Part shown: positions 18,823-29,365 of the stretch, in pieces | Layout of the letters: every line of letters starts with the position of its first letter | Numbering within the stretch: the stretch's first letter is position 1 | Source of the DNA: Rossellomorea aquimaris | GTDB lineage: Bacteria > Bacillota > Bacilli > Bacillales > Bacillaceae_B | Assembly (NCBI RefSeq): GCF_020171925.1 | Contig: NZ_JAIVAR010000001.1 | Span: 1 to 64,000, forward strand | Length of the DNA: 64,000 nt | Direction: 5' to 3' | Program-made: the position numbers and the translations under genes | The notes under the pieces: generated by a model | Told to the model about the DNA's origin: nothing | Database searches by the model: none | Seen by the model: only the letters and a program-made list of their open reading frames with translations

Positions 18823-19425
18823 TCAATCAATTTTCTTTTCGCTTTGATCTTCTTGTTCTTTCTTCAATTGTTTTTCTTTTTGTTGATTTATTTGTTTCTT
18901 TGGTTCATCAGGGGCATTCTCAGGGTCGGTTTGCTTGAGGGAACGCGGTATTTCAGGCATAAGCCTTCCTGATATATCGGAAAGTTCATTCATGATACCT
19001 TGGACAGGCTCGCCACGTTTAATGTCATTGCTGATTTCTTTCAGCCTGGCAGTCAGATCGGGATCCGCCACAACGACTGCCTGTGCGCCATAAGGATCGT
19101 CCTTTAACGCTTCTGCAACCGAGTATTTGATCGATCCAACCTGGGAACGTTCTACATCGGAATCGATATCGATTCCGACAAAAGCGTACTTCCCGAATAC
19201 GACCGCCGTAGCGTCTTTGACATCTGGTACCCCGGTTGTGAGATTGACGAGATGTTTGGATATTTCTTGACCAGATTTTCTTTCAACGTGTTGAATGTTA
19301 CTGTCTTGAACCGTGATCGGTTTATTCTTGTCAGAATTAGGATTCTTTTCATACCCTACCTCATTCTTATTGGCACATGCAGCAAGAATGAGTGTAAGCA
19401 CAAATAGAGAGATGAATCTTTTCAT
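18823..19425 (-). CDS. ylaJ: Sporulation lipoprotein, YhcN/YlaJ family
   Basis: 200 aa, starting MKRFISLFVLTLILAAC with a lipobox LAAC at about residue 17. The central part (ATAVVFGKYAFVGIDID) fits the YhcN/YlaJ family of spore membrane lipoproteins, and the C-terminus is a Lys/Gln/Glu-rich tail. The ATG at 19425 with GGGAGG is used; the open frame continues about 170 bases upstream without support. Confidence 0.85.
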   Translation of the reverse strand: MKRFISLFVLTLILAACANKNEVGYEKNPNSDKNKPITVQDSNIQHVERKSGQEISKHLVNLTTGVPDVKDATAVVFGKYAFVGIDIDSDVERSQVGSIKYSVAEALKDDPYGAQAVVVADPDLTARLKEISNDIKRGEPVQGIMNELSDISGRLMPEIPRSLKQTDPENAPDEPKKQINQQKEKQLKKEQEDQSEKKID

Positions 19426-19603
19426 GACCTTACCTCCCAAATAATGATCAATATCTTTTCTTATTGTGTAATTTTCTTCTATCTTTATACGTTTATTCAT
19501 ATATTTTAAGAAACGGGCCGTCCTATTTAAGTTGCTGACAATAACCGGATCAACTTTGGCTACATACAATAGTAATAAGAAATGAGGAGCAGGAGGCATC
19601 GAT

Positions 19604-20932
19604 TTGAATAAAATTTATGTATTAGATACCAATGTCTTATTACAAGATCCACAAGCCATCTTCACGTTTCAGGATAATGAGGTGGTCATCCCAGCCGTCG
19701 TATTAGAAGAAGTGGACTCCAAAAAGCGTTACATGGATGAAATCGGGCGAAACGCAAGACATGTATCAAAACTAATAGATAATTTAAGGCAGGAAGGAAA
19801 GCTCCATGAGAAGATTCCGTTATACAATGGGGGGTCTTTGAGAATTGAATTGAATCACCGGTCCTTTCAAGCGTTGCAAGAAATATTCGTTGAAAAAACA
19901 AACGACAATCGTATTTTAGCCGTTGCAAAAAACCTATCATTGGAAGAGGAAGCCAAAGTCGACGGTAAGTCGGTGATATTGGTCAGTAAAGATACGCTTG
20001 TAAGGGTTAAGGCGGATGCGCTGGGTCTTCAAGCTGAAGACTTTTTGAGTGATCGTGTTGTGGAAGTGAACGACATTTACACAGGCTTCAATGAACTGTA
20101 TATAGATAAAGGCTTGATGAATAAATTTTATGAAAAAGGCGAATTACCGCTTGTAGAGATCACGAATCAACGATTCCATTCCCATGAATTCATCGTGATG
20201 AAGGACGCTCTTGGCAGCTCGGCATCCGCCCTTGGGATGGTGGATGGAACGGGTAAGAGAGTGAAGAAGTTAGTATACGATCATGATCATATGTGGGGCA
20301 TCAAAGCCCGGAATGTCCAACAGACAATGGCGACGGAACTCCTTCTGAGGGATGACATTTCACTTGTGACGATGATCGGGAAGGCAGGGACAGGGAAAAC
20401 CCTTCTTGCGCTCGCTGCAGGACTCCTCCAGACCGAAGATTTCCATAAATTCAATAAATTGCTGGTCGCCCGCCCAATTGTGCCAGTTGGGAAAGATATA
20501 GGGTATCTTCCTGGTGAGAAACAAGAGAAACTTCGCCCTTGGATGCAGCCGATTTATGATAACCTGGAGTACCTGTTCAATGTCAAGAAGCCGGGAGAAT
20601 TGGATGATATATTGGCGGGTATGGGATCGATTGAAGTGGAAGCCCTGACCTATATACGGGGGAGGAGCATCCCTGACCAGTTCATCATCATCGACGAAGC
20701 CCAAAACCTAACCAAGCACGAAGTCAAAACCATACTGACACGTGTTGGTGAACGAAGCAAAATCGTGTTGATGGGGGACCCCGCACAGATCGACCATCCT
20801 TATCTTGATGAATATAACAACGGGTTGACGTATGTTGTCGAGAAATTTAAAGATCAGTCCATTGCAGGTCATGTGAAACTGATGAAAGGGGAGCGTTCGG
20901 GACTCGCCCAGCTTGCAGCCGATCTATTATAA
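19604..20932 (+). CDS. phoH2: PIN-PhoH (PhoH2) ATPase/ribonuclease YlaK
   Basis: Fusion of an N-terminal PIN nuclease domain (about 1-135, DTNVLLQDP acid motif) to a PhoH ATPase (about 240-440) with Walker A GKAGTGKT and Walker B IIIDEAQN. PhoH2 proteins are described as RNA helicase/RNases. The TTG start at 19604 has AGGAGG upstream. 442 aa is full length. Position matches ylaK. Confidence 0.93.
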   Translation: MNKIYVLDTNVLLQDPQAIFTFQDNEVVIPAVVLEEVDSKKRYMDEIGRNARHVSKLIDNLRQEGKLHEKIPLYNGGSLRIELNHRSFQALQEIFVEKTNDNRILAVAKNLSLEEEAKVDGKSVILVSKDTLVRVKADALGLQAEDFLSDRVVEVNDIYTGFNELYIDKGLMNKFYEKGELPLVEITNQRFHSHEFIVMKDALGSSASALGMVDGTGKRVKKLVYDHDHMWGIKARNVQQTMATELLLRDDISLVTMIGKAGTGKTLLALAAGLLQTEDFHKFNKLLVARPIVPVGKDIGYLPGEKQEKLRPWMQPIYDNLEYLFNVKKPGELDDILAGMGSIEVEALTYIRGRSIPDQFIIIDEAQNLTKHEVKTILTRVGERSKIVLMGDPAQIDHPYLDEYNNGLTYVVEKFKDQSIAGHVKLMKGERSGLAQLAADLL

Positions 20933-21005
20933 AATAAGAGTAGAGCTTGTTGCACGATTGTATAACGTAGGAAATGAAAAACAAATACCTTCATACCATA
21001 TGAAA

Positions 21006-21040
21006 AAACCTGTGCAGGAGTTCCGGCACAGGTTTCTTTA
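21006..21040. terminator. Terminator between phoH2 and ylaL
   Basis: AAACCTGTGC ... GCACAGGTTT stem between convergent genes, with A and T runs on the flanks. Confidence 0.7.
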
Positions 21041-21067
21041 CTTTATGTTTCTTTACTTTATGTAGGC

Positions 21068-21565
21068 CTATTCCAATCGGAATGCTTTTACATGTTTGAT
21101 TGGATCTTCTTTATTGGAACCATCCTTAAAGATGATATGAATCGGGCCGTCTTCCTTCAGTGGCTTGCCGTCTTTAGAAAATCCCAATAACCAGTCATTT
21201 GCTTCATGTAGTCCGTAGCTATATTCACCGGTTTCTGTCTCCACAACGATTTTCGAAGCGCTTTCTAGAGGCTCGGCATTCTTTAGGAATGGAGAGAAAG
21301 GTATCGCGAAGCTTCCTGTCAAAACCTTCTCCTTTTCGTATTTCTTCTCCGTTTTTAAAGTAGGCGGATAGGTGGCACCTTCCTGGATTTCACGGGACCA
21401 ATGTTTCGATACTGCTTTTGTATACTCCTCAAGTTCGTCCTTGATGATGCTTCCTTCATCAAAAAATGTGCTTAAATCAATCTTCCTGTCATCAAAAATC
21501 CATACTCCGGAATCCAATGTGATGACAAACTTTACTTTACCTTTGATCGGTACGATGCTTTCCAC
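21068..21565 (-). CDS. ylaL: YlaL-like conserved protein
   Basis: 165 aa, no signal peptide or membrane helix, mainly beta (VKFVITLDSGVWIFDD, KIVVETETGEYSYG, HIIFKDGS). Placed between phoH2 and glsA like ylaL; the symbol rests on synteny. The GTG at 21565 has AGGGAGG seven bases upstream. Some databases label such proteins peptidyl-prolyl isomerases, but I see no motif that proves it. Confidence 0.55.
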   Translation of the reverse strand: MESIVPIKGKVKFVITLDSGVWIFDDRKIDLSTFFDEGSIIKDELEEYTKAVSKHWSREIQEGATYPPTLKTEKKYEKEKVLTGSFAIPFSPFLKNAEPLESASKIVVETETGEYSYGLHEANDWLLGFSKDGKPLKEDGPIHIIFKDGSNKEDPIKHVKAFRLE

Positions 21566-21703
21566 TAAAGATTCCTCCCTTACAATTAATTTTAGTATAT
21601 AGGTTATAGGTCTTTTTGTCACATGATATTATGTAAGCATTTTCGTTGTTTTCATTCAAAGGGAATAGGGAAACTTATTCTTGAGGATAAAGGAGGTTTA
21701 AGT

Positions 21704-22624
21704 ATGGCGAATCAGGACTTACTGGGTGAATTGGTTGATATTGCAAGGTCATTTGCCACTTATGGGAAGGTGGCGGATTACATCCCCGCCCTGAGGGATC
21801 AGAATCCTGATGATTTAGCGATCAGCATCTACTCCATAGAGAATGAATCGTATTATGCCGGTGACCATCTGAAGAAATTCACGCTTCAAAGCATATCGAA
21901 GGTCATTGCTTTGGCACTGGTTTTGATGGACAACGGCGAGGAAGAAGTGTTTTCCAGAGTCGGGATGGAGCCGACGGGAGACCCATTTAATTCAATCGCG
22001 AAGCTAGAGACACATAAGCCGTCAAAGCCACTTAACCCAATGATTAACGCGGGTGCATTGGCAGTCACGAATATGATAAGCGGTAATAGTGTTGTGGAGA
22101 AATGGGACAGACTGATTGAATTCATATGCCATTTGACTGGACAGAAAGTAACCTATAACGAAGACGTGGCTTACTCGGAATTGCAGACAGCAAATCTGAA
22201 TCGTTCATTATGTTACTTTATGAAACAGCACGGTGTCATATCCGGGAATGTGGAAGACTTACTTGTACTTTATACGAAGCAGTGCGCAGTGGAAATGAAC
22301 TGTATGGACCTTGCAAAGATCGGGGCCGTTTTCGCAAATGATGGGGCAGACCCTGAAAGTGGAAAGCAGCTCATCACAAAGGATGTTGCCAGGATATGCA
22401 AGACCTTTATGGTCACTTGTGGAATGTACAATAGTTCAGGCGAATTTGCAATCAAAGTAGGGATTCCTGCCAAGAGCGGTGTTTCAGGCGGGATCATGGG
22501 AAGTGTACCTGGAAAATGCGGCATCGGGATATTTGGCCCGGCGCTCGATGAAGTGGGAAATAGCATCGCGGGTGTTAAATTGCTTGAGGGGCTGAGTGGC
22601 AAGTATTCCTGGAGTATATTTTAG
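21704..22624 (+). CDS. glsA: Glutaminase
   Basis: Hydrolyses glutamine to glutamate and ammonia (YlaM, GlsA2 in B. subtilis). Serine-dependent beta-lactamase-like fold: LQSISK carries the nucleophile Ser and Lys, and NPMINAGAL and the C-terminal SGVSGGIMG loop are conserved. 306 aa from the ATG at 21704 with AAGGAGG is normal length. Confidence 0.93.
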   Translation: MANQDLLGELVDIARSFATYGKVADYIPALRDQNPDDLAISIYSIENESYYAGDHLKKFTLQSISKVIALALVLMDNGEEEVFSRVGMEPTGDPFNSIAKLETHKPSKPLNPMINAGALAVTNMISGNSVVEKWDRLIEFICHLTGQKVTYNEDVAYSELQTANLNRSLCYFMKQHGVISGNVEDLLVLYTKQCAVEMNCMDLAKIGAVFANDGADPESGKQLITKDVARICKTFMVTCGMYNSSGEFAIKVGIPAKSGVSGGIMGSVPGKCGIGIFGPALDEVGNSIAGVKLLEGLSGKYSWSIF

Positions 22625-22773
22625 AGAACGGCAAAGCATCGGTTTCTGGTGCCGCGGCCATCGTCCGTTGAATTCCTTCCCCTCAAATACGCTAATTCTT
22701 CTTGCAATTTATGCGATTTAACGATAAAATTTTAAGACAGGAATGCTATTTGTTCGGAAATGGGGGGATCACT

Positions 22774-23055
22774 GTGGCGTCAGAAATGACAGTTAACCAT
22801 CGAGAAAAAGCCTATGAATTACTAAAGGCCGATGCAGAAAAGATTTTACAGCTTATCAAAGTACAAATGGATAATTTAACGATGCCCCAATGTCCTCTTT
22901 ATGAGGAAGTATTGGATACCCAAATGTTCGGATTATCTCGGGAGATTGAATTTGCTGTCCGATTAGGACTCGTGGATGATGCCGATGGCAAGGAACTGTT
23001 GGATTCTTTGGAAAGACAACTTTCTGCCCTTCATGAAGCGTCCACAAAAAAGTAA
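22774..23055 (+). CDS. ylaN: YlaN, iron-homeostasis linked protein
   Basis: 93 aa from a GTG at 22774 with GGGGGG upstream, exactly the B. subtilis length. Small helical protein ([17 protein letters not shown] start). Published work links YlaN to iron: its essentiality is relieved by iron, and it is reported to bind Fe(II) and interact with Fur. The open frame begins earlier but without a ribosome site. Confidence 0.88.
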   Translation: MASEMTVNHREKAYELLKADAEKILQLIKVQMDNLTMPQCPLYEEVLDTQMFGLSREIEFAVRLGLVDDADGKELLDSLERQLSALHEASTKK

Positions 23056-23067
23056 AATAGACATGAC

Positions 23068-23107
23068 AACTCAAACAATACATCACTCTGTTGTTTGAGT
23101 TTTTTTG
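23068..23107 (+). terminator. Terminator of ylaN
   Basis: AACTCAAACAA ... TTGTTTGAGTT perfect stem with T7 tail. The following 230 bases up to ftsW show no gene. Confidence 0.88.
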
Positions 23108-23339
23108 TAGGTACATACTTAGTCCCTTCCAGACTTGCATTAAGCCCCGGTCACACATCTTTCTCCTATATTGACCATGAAAGGCCGGAAGTACCAATTT
23201 CCCTAAAGGCGAAAACGATCGCTGGATGCATCACTCCGCTAGGTGAATAAAGTAGATTGTTAGTGTATTAGGCTTTATAGCAAAGTGAAAACAGGGCAGA
23301 CATTTAATAAAGATATAAAGAAAAAAGGATTGAACCGTC

Positions 23340-24557
23340 ATGATAAAAAAAATATTGAAGTCGTATGACTATTCCTTGATCGCTGTTTACGTTTTTTTAT
23401 GTTTTTTCGGACTTGTAATGGTCTACAGTGCAAGTATGGTAATGGCAGTCGAACGCTTCGGTTGGGAAAGCGACCATTTCTATAAGAAGCAGCTCATCAA
23501 TATCATCATAGGATTCGTTGCTTTTTCCGTGGCTGCATGGTTTCCCTATAAGGCATTCAAGGTAGGGAAGATCATCAAGGGTCTTATGTTCATCATCATC
23601 ACGATGCTTATATCCGTACATATCATCGGAAGTGAAGTTAATAACGCGAAAAGTTGGATAGATCTGGGTTTCATGAGGATCCAGCCATCTGAGTTTGCCA
23701 AACTGGCAGTCGTCATTTATCTCGGTTCGGTCTATTCAAAGAAACAGGAATATATAGACGACTTGAATCGCGGCCTAGCACCTCCGCTCATCTTTCTAGG
23801 CTTCATTTGTTTTATTGTTTTCTTGGAACCTGATTTCGGGACTGCCGCAATCATATTCGCAATAGGTGCCATCGTGATCATGTGCTCCGGAATAAGCTAC
23901 AAGACTTTCTTTAAGCTCGCCGGAATCGGGGCAGGGATCTTGCTTGTGACATCACCGCTCATTTACTTGGCACGAGGGTTCATCTTTACAACGGAAAGAA
24001 TGTCAAGGATCGAAGCGTATCTTTCCCCGTTCAAGGATGCTCAGGGGGAAGGATATCAACTCGTCAATTCTTACCTTGCAATAGGTTCCGGGGGTGTTCA
24101 GGGCCTCGGGCTCGGACAGAGTATTCAGAAACTTGGCTATATCCCCGAACCGCAGACGGACTTCATCATGGCGATCATTGCAGAGGAATTGGGGGTATTC
24201 GGGGTCAGTTTCGTGATCCTCGGTTTATCCTATATCGTTTTAAGAGGGATTTATATTGGAGTGAAATGTAAGGATCCATTCGGTACGATGCTCGCCATAG
24301 GCATTTCGAGCATGATCGGAATACAGGCATTCATCAATCTTGGTGGGGTGTCTGGGTTGATCCCTATTACAGGGGTCCCATTACCCTTCATTAGTTATGG
24401 TGGATCCTCACTATTGGTTCTATCATTATCGCTTGGGGTGCTCGTCAATGTGTCCATGTTTGTGAAATATGAAGAAAAATATAAAACAAAGAAGGAAAAT
24501 GACGAACCTTTGGAGAATATGTCTACTAACCGGAAAATATATGGTGTTAAAATGTAG
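23340..24557 (+). CDS. ftsW: Septal peptidoglycan glycosyltransferase FtsW (SEDS family)
   Basis: Polytopic membrane enzyme polymerising lipid II at the division septum. About ten membrane helices are visible; SEDS signatures include NNAKSWIDLG, QPSEFAKL, FLEPDFGTA (catalytic Asp region) and TGVPLPFISYGGSS. 405 aa is full length. AAAGGA precedes the ATG. Location between ylaN and pycA identifies it as FtsW rather than RodA. Confidence 0.93.
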   Translation: MIKKILKSYDYSLIAVYVFLCFFGLVMVYSASMVMAVERFGWESDHFYKKQLINIIIGFVAFSVAAWFPYKAFKVGKIIKGLMFIIITMLISVHIIGSEVNNAKSWIDLGFMRIQPSEFAKLAVVIYLGSVYSKKQEYIDDLNRGLAPPLIFLGFICFIVFLEPDFGTAAIIFAIGAIVIMCSGISYKTFFKLAGIGAGILLVTSPLIYLARGFIFTTERMSRIEAYLSPFKDAQGEGYQLVNSYLAIGSGGVQGLGLGQSIQKLGYIPEPQTDFIMAIIAEELGVFGVSFVILGLSYIVLRGIYIGVKCKDPFGTMLAIGISSMIGIQAFINLGGVSGLIPITGVPLPFISYGGSSLLVLSLSLGVLVNVSMFVKYEEKYKTKKENDEPLENMSTNRKIYGVKM

Positions 24558-24590
24558 GTCTATAATAGAGCCAATGATTGCTCTATGTCT

Positions 24591-24644
24591 AGGGTCTGCC
24601 CCCTAAGATACGTTTGTATCCATCTTTCGGGTCAGCCCTTTTTT
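24591..24644 (+). terminator. Hairpin between ftsW and pycA, terminator-like
   Basis: An imperfect long stem from AGGGTCTGCCC to GGGTCAGCCCT, with inner GATAC/GTATC, followed by T6. A smaller perfect hairpin ATAGAGC/GCTCTAT precedes it (24565-24586). Either the end of ftsW or an attenuator of pycA. Confidence 0.6.
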
Positions 24645-24700
24645 AATAGACTAGTAATGAAAGATTTTCAATCATGAACGAACGCAAAGGAGAGATTGTA

Positions 24701-27700
24701 TTGAAGAAAATTCAAAAGGTATTAGTCGCAAACCGCGGAGAAATTGCCATCCGCGTATTCCGGGCATGTACGGAATTGAACATCAGGACAGTTGCTGTAT
24801 ACAGCAAAGAAGATTCAGGTTCTTACCATCGTTATAAAGCTGATGAAGCGTACTTGGTGGGCGAAGGCAAAAAGCCGATCGATGCCTACCTTGATATAGA
24901 AGGGATCATCAAAATAGCCAAGAAGGCAGATGTGGATGCGATCCATCCAGGTTATGGTTTCCTTTCGGAGAATATTCATTTTGCAAGAAGATGCGAAGAA
25001 GAGGGGATTACGTTCGTTGGTCCACATTCAACTCATTTAGATATGTTTGGGGATAAGGTAAAAGCGCGTAAGCAAGCACAGCTTGCGAATATCCCTGTCA
25101 TCCCTGGAAGTGACGGACCGGTATCGAGCCTGGAAGAGGTCATCAGCTTCGGTAAAGAAGCAGGCTTCCCGATCATCATCAAAGCATCCCTCGGTGGGGG
25201 CGGACGTGGAATGAGGATCGTTCGGAACCTTGAAAGCTTAAAGGAAGCGTACGAACGTGCAAAATCAGAAGCGAAGGCAGCTTTTGGGAACGACGAGATC
25301 TATGTTGAGAAATTCGTGGAAAATCCAAAGCACATAGAGGTGCAGATCCTAGGGGATGCCGAAGGGAATATTGTGCATCTTTACGAACGTGACTGCTCCA
25401 TTCAGAGACGTCACCAGAAAGTAGTCGAAATCGCTCCATCCGTGTCCCTCCCGGATAAACTGAGAGAGGATATTTGTGAAGCGGCGGTACGCCTGATGGA
25501 CAATGTGAAATATGTGAATGCCGGAACGGTTGAGTTCCTTGTGGCGAACAACGAATTCTTTTTCATAGAAGTCAATCCCCGTGTACAGGTTGAGCACACG
25601 ATCACCGAGATGGTAACAGGTGTTGATATCGTTCAGTCTCAGCTGCTGATTGCTGAAGGACATTCGTTACACAGCAGTAAAGTTGGAATTCCCCTGCAGG
25701 AAGATGTTCAGTTGCACGGATTTGCGATCCAGTCAAGGGTAACGACAGAGGACCCGCTCAATAACTTCATGCCCGATACAGGGAAGATCATGGCATACCG
25801 TTCCGGAGGAGGTTTCGGTGTCCGTCTCGATGCTGGAAACGGATATCAGGGAGCGATTGTTACACCGTATTATGATTCCCTGCTCGTCAAGCTTTCTACA
25901 TGGGCACTGACATTTGAACAAGCTGCATCCAAAATGGTCAGAAATCTTCAAGAATTTAGAATTCGAGGAATCAAGACGAATATTCCTTTCTTGGAGAATG
26001 TCGTGAAACATGAAAAGTTCATTACAGGGGAATATAATACATCATTCATTGATACTACACCTGAATTATTCATTTTCCCTAAGAGAAAAGACCGTGGTAC
26101 CAAGATGCTTTCATATATTGGAAATGTGACGATCAATGGTTTCCCGGGGGTTGAAAAGAAGAAGAAACCGGTCTTCCCTAAACCGAGGATCCCTAATCTT
26201 GATGTGAATGCCGAACTGAAACCTGGCACGAAGCAAATCCTCGATGAGCGGGGAGCAGAAGGGCTTGTGGATTGGGTAAAGGACCAGAAATCAGTCCTGT
26301 TGACTGACACTACTTTCCGTGACGCGCATCAGTCGTTGCTTGCTACCCGTGTAAGGACGAATGACCTGAAGCATATAGCAGAACCGACAGCCCATCTTCT
26401 ACCAGATATGTTTTCATTCGAAATGTGGGGAGGGGCCACCTTTGATGTTGCTTACCGTTTCCTCAAGGAAGACCCTTGGAATCGTTTATTGACGTTACGC
26501 GAGCGCATCCCTAATGTATTGTTCCAAATGCTTTTAAGGGCCTCGAATGCAGTCGGGTATAAGAATTATCCTGATAATGTGATTCGTGAATTTGTGGAGA
26601 AATCCGCTTATGCCGGCGTTGACGTATTCCGTATTTTTGACAGCCTCAACTGGGTAAAAGGGATGGAAGTCGCAATCGATGCAGTAAGGCAAAGCGGTAA
26701 AATCGCTGAAGCCGCAATTTGCTACACGGGGGATATCGACGACCCGACCCGAACAAAATATGATATCGACTATTATAAGAATCTGGCAAAAGAACTCGAA
26801 GCTGGAGGTGCCCACATACTGGCAATAAAGGATATGGCCGGTCTATTGAAGCCACAGTCAGCTTATAGGTTGATTTCGGAACTGAAAGACTCTGTAAGTC
26901 TACCAATCCATTTGCATACTCATGATACAAGCGGGAATGGCATTTACACGTATGCACGGGCGATCGATGCCGGGGTGGATATCGTGGATACGGCCCTCAG
27001 TACAATGTCCGGACTCACTTCCCAACCAAGTGCAAACACGCTATATTATGCACTGAAGGGGACTGAACGGGAGCCGGATGTGAAGATTGATTCCCTAGAA
27101 TCACTTTCACATTATTGGGAAGATGTCCGCAAATATTACACTGATTTCGAGAGCGGCATGATGTCGCCTCATTCAGAAGTATATAAACATGAAATGCCAG
27201 GGGGACAATATAGCAACCTGCAGCAGCAGGCCAAAGCTGTCGGACTCGGTGAACGCTGGGAAGAAGTGAAAGAAATGTATGCAAGGGTCAACCATCTATT
27301 TGGTGATATCGTCAAGGTGACCCCTTCATCGAAAGTGGTTGGCGACATGGCCCTCTTCATGGTCCAGAACAATCTGTCCGAAGAGGATGTCATCGAGAAA
27401 GGCGATAAGATCGATTTCCCTGATTCAGTAGTGGAATTGTTTGAAGGGTACCTTGGACAGCCGCACGGCGGATTCCCTGAGAAGCTGCAGAAAGCCATCT
27501 TGAAAGGTAAGGCACCGCTGACCGTTCGTCCGGGTGAACTGCTTGATGACGTGGACTTTACAAAATTGAAGGAAACACTGTATGAACAATTGAACCGTCC
27601 TGTCACAAGCTTTGATGCCCTTGGATACGCCTTGTATCCTAAGGTATTCAGTGAGTATGCACAAACCCTCGAACAATTTGGCGATATTTCCGTACTGGAT

Positions 27701-28138
27701 ACCCCTACGTTCTTATTTGGGATGAGACTCGGCGAAGAAATAGAAGTGGAGATCGAGACAGGGAAGACGTTGATCGTTAAATTGGTATCGATCGGGCAGG
27801 CGCAAGCTGATGGAACAAGGGTTGTCTATTTCGAATTGAATGGTCAGCCTCGTGAAATCGTAATCAAGGATGAGAATATCAAATCGACGGTAACCGCGAA
27901 AAGGAAGGTCGATCCGAAGGATGAAACGCAAATCGGCGCATCGATGCCTGGAACAGTCATAAAAGTCATCGTTGAAAAAGGCGAGAAAGTGGAAAAAGGT
28001 GATCACTTGATGATCACGGAAGCCATGAAGATGGAAACCACTGTTCAAGCTCCTTTCTCCGGAACCGTTAAAGATATCCATGTTGGCGGCGGAGACGCCA
28101 TCAGCCCTGGTGATTTATTGATCGAAATGCGAAAATGA
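24701..28138 (+). CDS. pycA: Pyruvate carboxylase
   Basis: Biotin enzyme making oxaloacetate from pyruvate and bicarbonate for anaplerosis. Order: biotin carboxylase (about 1-450, ATP loop GGGGRGMR), carboxyltransferase (about 525-800, LLTDTTFRDAHQS and metal site HLHTHDTSG), allosteric domain and biotin carrier (ITEAMKMET, biotin on the Lys). The TTG at 24701 with AAAGGAGA gives 1145 aa, close to the B. subtilis length; an ATG at 24674 lacks such a site. Confidence 0.96.
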   Translation: MKKIQKVLVANRGEIAIRVFRACTELNIRTVAVYSKEDSGSYHRYKADEAYLVGEGKKPIDAYLDIEGIIKIAKKADVDAIHPGYGFLSENIHFARRCEEEGITFVGPHSTHLDMFGDKVKARKQAQLANIPVIPGSDGPVSSLEEVISFGKEAGFPIIIKASLGGGGRGMRIVRNLESLKEAYERAKSEAKAAFGNDEIYVEKFVENPKHIEVQILGDAEGNIVHLYERDCSIQRRHQKVVEIAPSVSLPDKLREDICEAAVRLMDNVKYVNAGTVEFLVANNEFFFIEVNPRVQVEHTITEMVTGVDIVQSQLLIAEGHSLHSSKVGIPLQEDVQLHGFAIQSRVTTEDPLNNFMPDTGKIMAYRSGGGFGVRLDAGNGYQGAIVTPYYDSLLVKLSTWALTFEQAASKMVRNLQEFRIRGIKTNIPFLENVVKHEKFITGEYNTSFIDTTPELFIFPKRKDRGTKMLSYIGNVTINGFPGVEKKKKPVFPKPRIPNLDVNAELKPGTKQILDERGAEGLVDWVKDQKSVLLTDTTFRDAHQSLLATRVRTNDLKHIAEPTAHLLPDMFSFEMWGGATFDVAYRFLKEDPWNRLLTLRERIPNVLFQMLLRASNAVGYKNYPDNVIREFVEKSAYAGVDVFRIFDSLNWVKGMEVAIDAVRQSGKIAEAAICYTGDIDDPTRTKYDIDYYKNLAKELEAGGAHILAIKDMAGLLKPQSAYRLISELKDSVSLPIHLHTHDTSGNGIYTYARAIDAGVDIVDTALSTMSGLTSQPSANTLYYALKGTEREPDVKIDSLESLSHYWEDVRKYYTDFESGMMSPHSEVYKHEMPGGQYSNLQQQAKAVGLGERWEEVKEMYARVNHLFGDIVKVTPSSKVVGDMALFMVQNNLSEEDVIEKGDKIDFPDSVVELFEGYLGQPHGGFPEKLQKAILKGKAPLTVRPGELLDDVDFTKLKETLYEQLNRPVTSFDALGYALYPKVFSEYAQTLEQFGDISVLDTPTFLFGMRLGEEIEVEIETGKTLIVKLVSIGQAQADGTRVVYFELNGQPREIVIKDENIKSTVTAKRKVDPKDETQIGASMPGTVIKVIVEKGEKVEKGDHLMITEAMKMETTVQAPFSGTVKDIHVGGGDAISPGDLLIEMRK

Positions 28139-28150
28139 TGAATGAATAAA

Positions 28151-28181
28151 AAAAGGATGCCGGAGTTCCGGCATCCTTTTT
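28151..28181. terminator. Bidirectional terminator, pycA and ctaA
   Basis: AAAAGGATGCCGG/CCGGCATCCTTTT stem with A and T flanks, between the convergent genes. Confidence 0.9.
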
Positions 28182-29088
28182 ATTCGTTATTCAATTTACT
28201 TCTCGAAGCAAGAAGATTAAGGTAACATAATAATCCGAACAGGCAAGCGATGATCAGTGCGTGAAGCAGCGCAATCCCTAAATTCAAGCGGGTGAACACG
28301 ACCATTGCACCTGAGAGCACTTGTAATGATACAAGTGTAAAGGCAATGATCCATCCCCAGTAAATGATCTTTTGATGTTTATGTTCTTTGATGGCGATGA
28401 ACGTAATGTAGCCGATCCAAAGAAAAATCAAGCCAGCAGCGAAACGGTGGCCCATCTGGATCCATTCATAGATATTAGTGGGAAGCCCTGGACTTCCGTT
28501 CACACATAGCGGCCAGTCCTTACAGACGAGGCTTGAATTTGTGTGTCTAACTAGTGCTCCAGTATAAACGACAATATAACTGTATAATGTCACGCCGATC
28601 ATGTGAAATCTCATCCGTTTATTGATGACTAAAGAACTCGCTTCGAACTTTTGGTCCACTTCGAATATCAGTAGTGTCAGGAGCAGGATGGCTGCGAATG
28701 AAATAAGTGAAATACCGAAATGCAACGCAAGAACAAAGTCTGATTGTCCCCATAATACCGCAGCAGCTCCAATCAATCCCTGAAGCAACAAGAAGAAGAA
28801 TGAAAGAACCGAAAGGAACTTCGTTTCACGCTTATAACCAATCGCTTTCCAAGACCAGATCGACAAAGCCAGCACCAAAAGTCCAACTCCTCCGGAAACT
28901 ACCCGGTGTGCGAGCTCGATCACTAATTCAAATGTTATATCTGTGGGGATCAGTTGACCGTTACACAGTGGCCAGGAACGACCGCAGCCCATTCCGGATT
29001 CTGTTTTGGTCACCAACGCACCGCCTAATAGTACAAATAGCATGCCGAGTGTCGTGATGACAGCAAGCCATTTCAAACCTTTATGCAA
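28180..29088 (-). CDS. ctaA: Heme A synthase
   Basis: Membrane oxygenase converting heme O to heme A for the aa3/caa3 oxidases. Eight membrane helices; heme-ligand His in [25 protein letters not shown] and ALLHALI, and a Cys pair ([15 protein letters not shown]) in each half. The frame opens at a GTG (29097) that overlaps its own SD; a TTG at 29088 with AAGGTG six bases upstream starts like B. subtilis CtaA and is preferred (302 aa). Divergent from ctaB. Confidence 0.94.
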   Translation of the reverse strand: MHKGLKWLAVITTLGMLFVLLGGALVTKTESGMGCGRSWPLCNGQLIPTDITFELVIELAHRVVSGGVGLLVLALSIWSWKAIGYKRETKFLSVLSFFFLLLQGLIGAAAVLWGQSDFVLALHFGISLISFAAILLLTLLIFEVDQKFEASSLVINKRMRFHMIGVTLYSYIVVYTGALVRHTNSSLVCKDWPLCVNGSPGLPTNIYEWIQMGHRFAAGLIFLWIGYITFIAIKEHKHQKIIYWGWIIAFTLVSLQVLSGAMVVFTRLNLGIALLHALIIACLFGLLCYLNLLASRSKLNNE

Positions 29089-29287
29089 TCTATTCACCTT
29101 CTTAGTTAATGACTTATCTCACTTTAATAAAAAATATAGTAGAAAAATAGTTTGTTGCTTTTACGATAATAACGAAATTAAGGCTAAAACTCAACAGATA
29201 AAATGTTACAGAATATTGAGCATCGCATAATTGAAAGAGAAGAAACTAACAATAGTAGGAAAATACTAATGATGAACACCTCAAATG

Positions 29288-29301
29288 TGTAAGCGCTTAG
29301 C
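29288..29301 (+). promoter_or_regulatory. cre-like site between ctaA and ctaB
   Basis: TGTAAGCGCTTAGC matches the CcpA box TGWAARCGNTWNCW at 12 of 14 positions. Catabolite repression of the cta cluster through CcpA is known in B. subtilis. Confidence 0.5.
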
Positions 29302-29365
29302 TTCAAAGTATGATATGATAATAACTGTGCCCCGGCAAGGAACAAGTGGACGAACATGAGTGCCC

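Noticed and set aside
23108-23339. Possible riboswitch before ftsW (a CACTCCGCTAGGTGAA stretch loosely recalls part of a c-di-GMP-I aptamer)
   Set aside because: The other conserved aptamer parts and pairings could not be found.
29006-29230. 74-aa plus-strand frame over the ctaA start
   Set aside because: Antisense to ctaA and then AT-rich promoter DNA; no SD.
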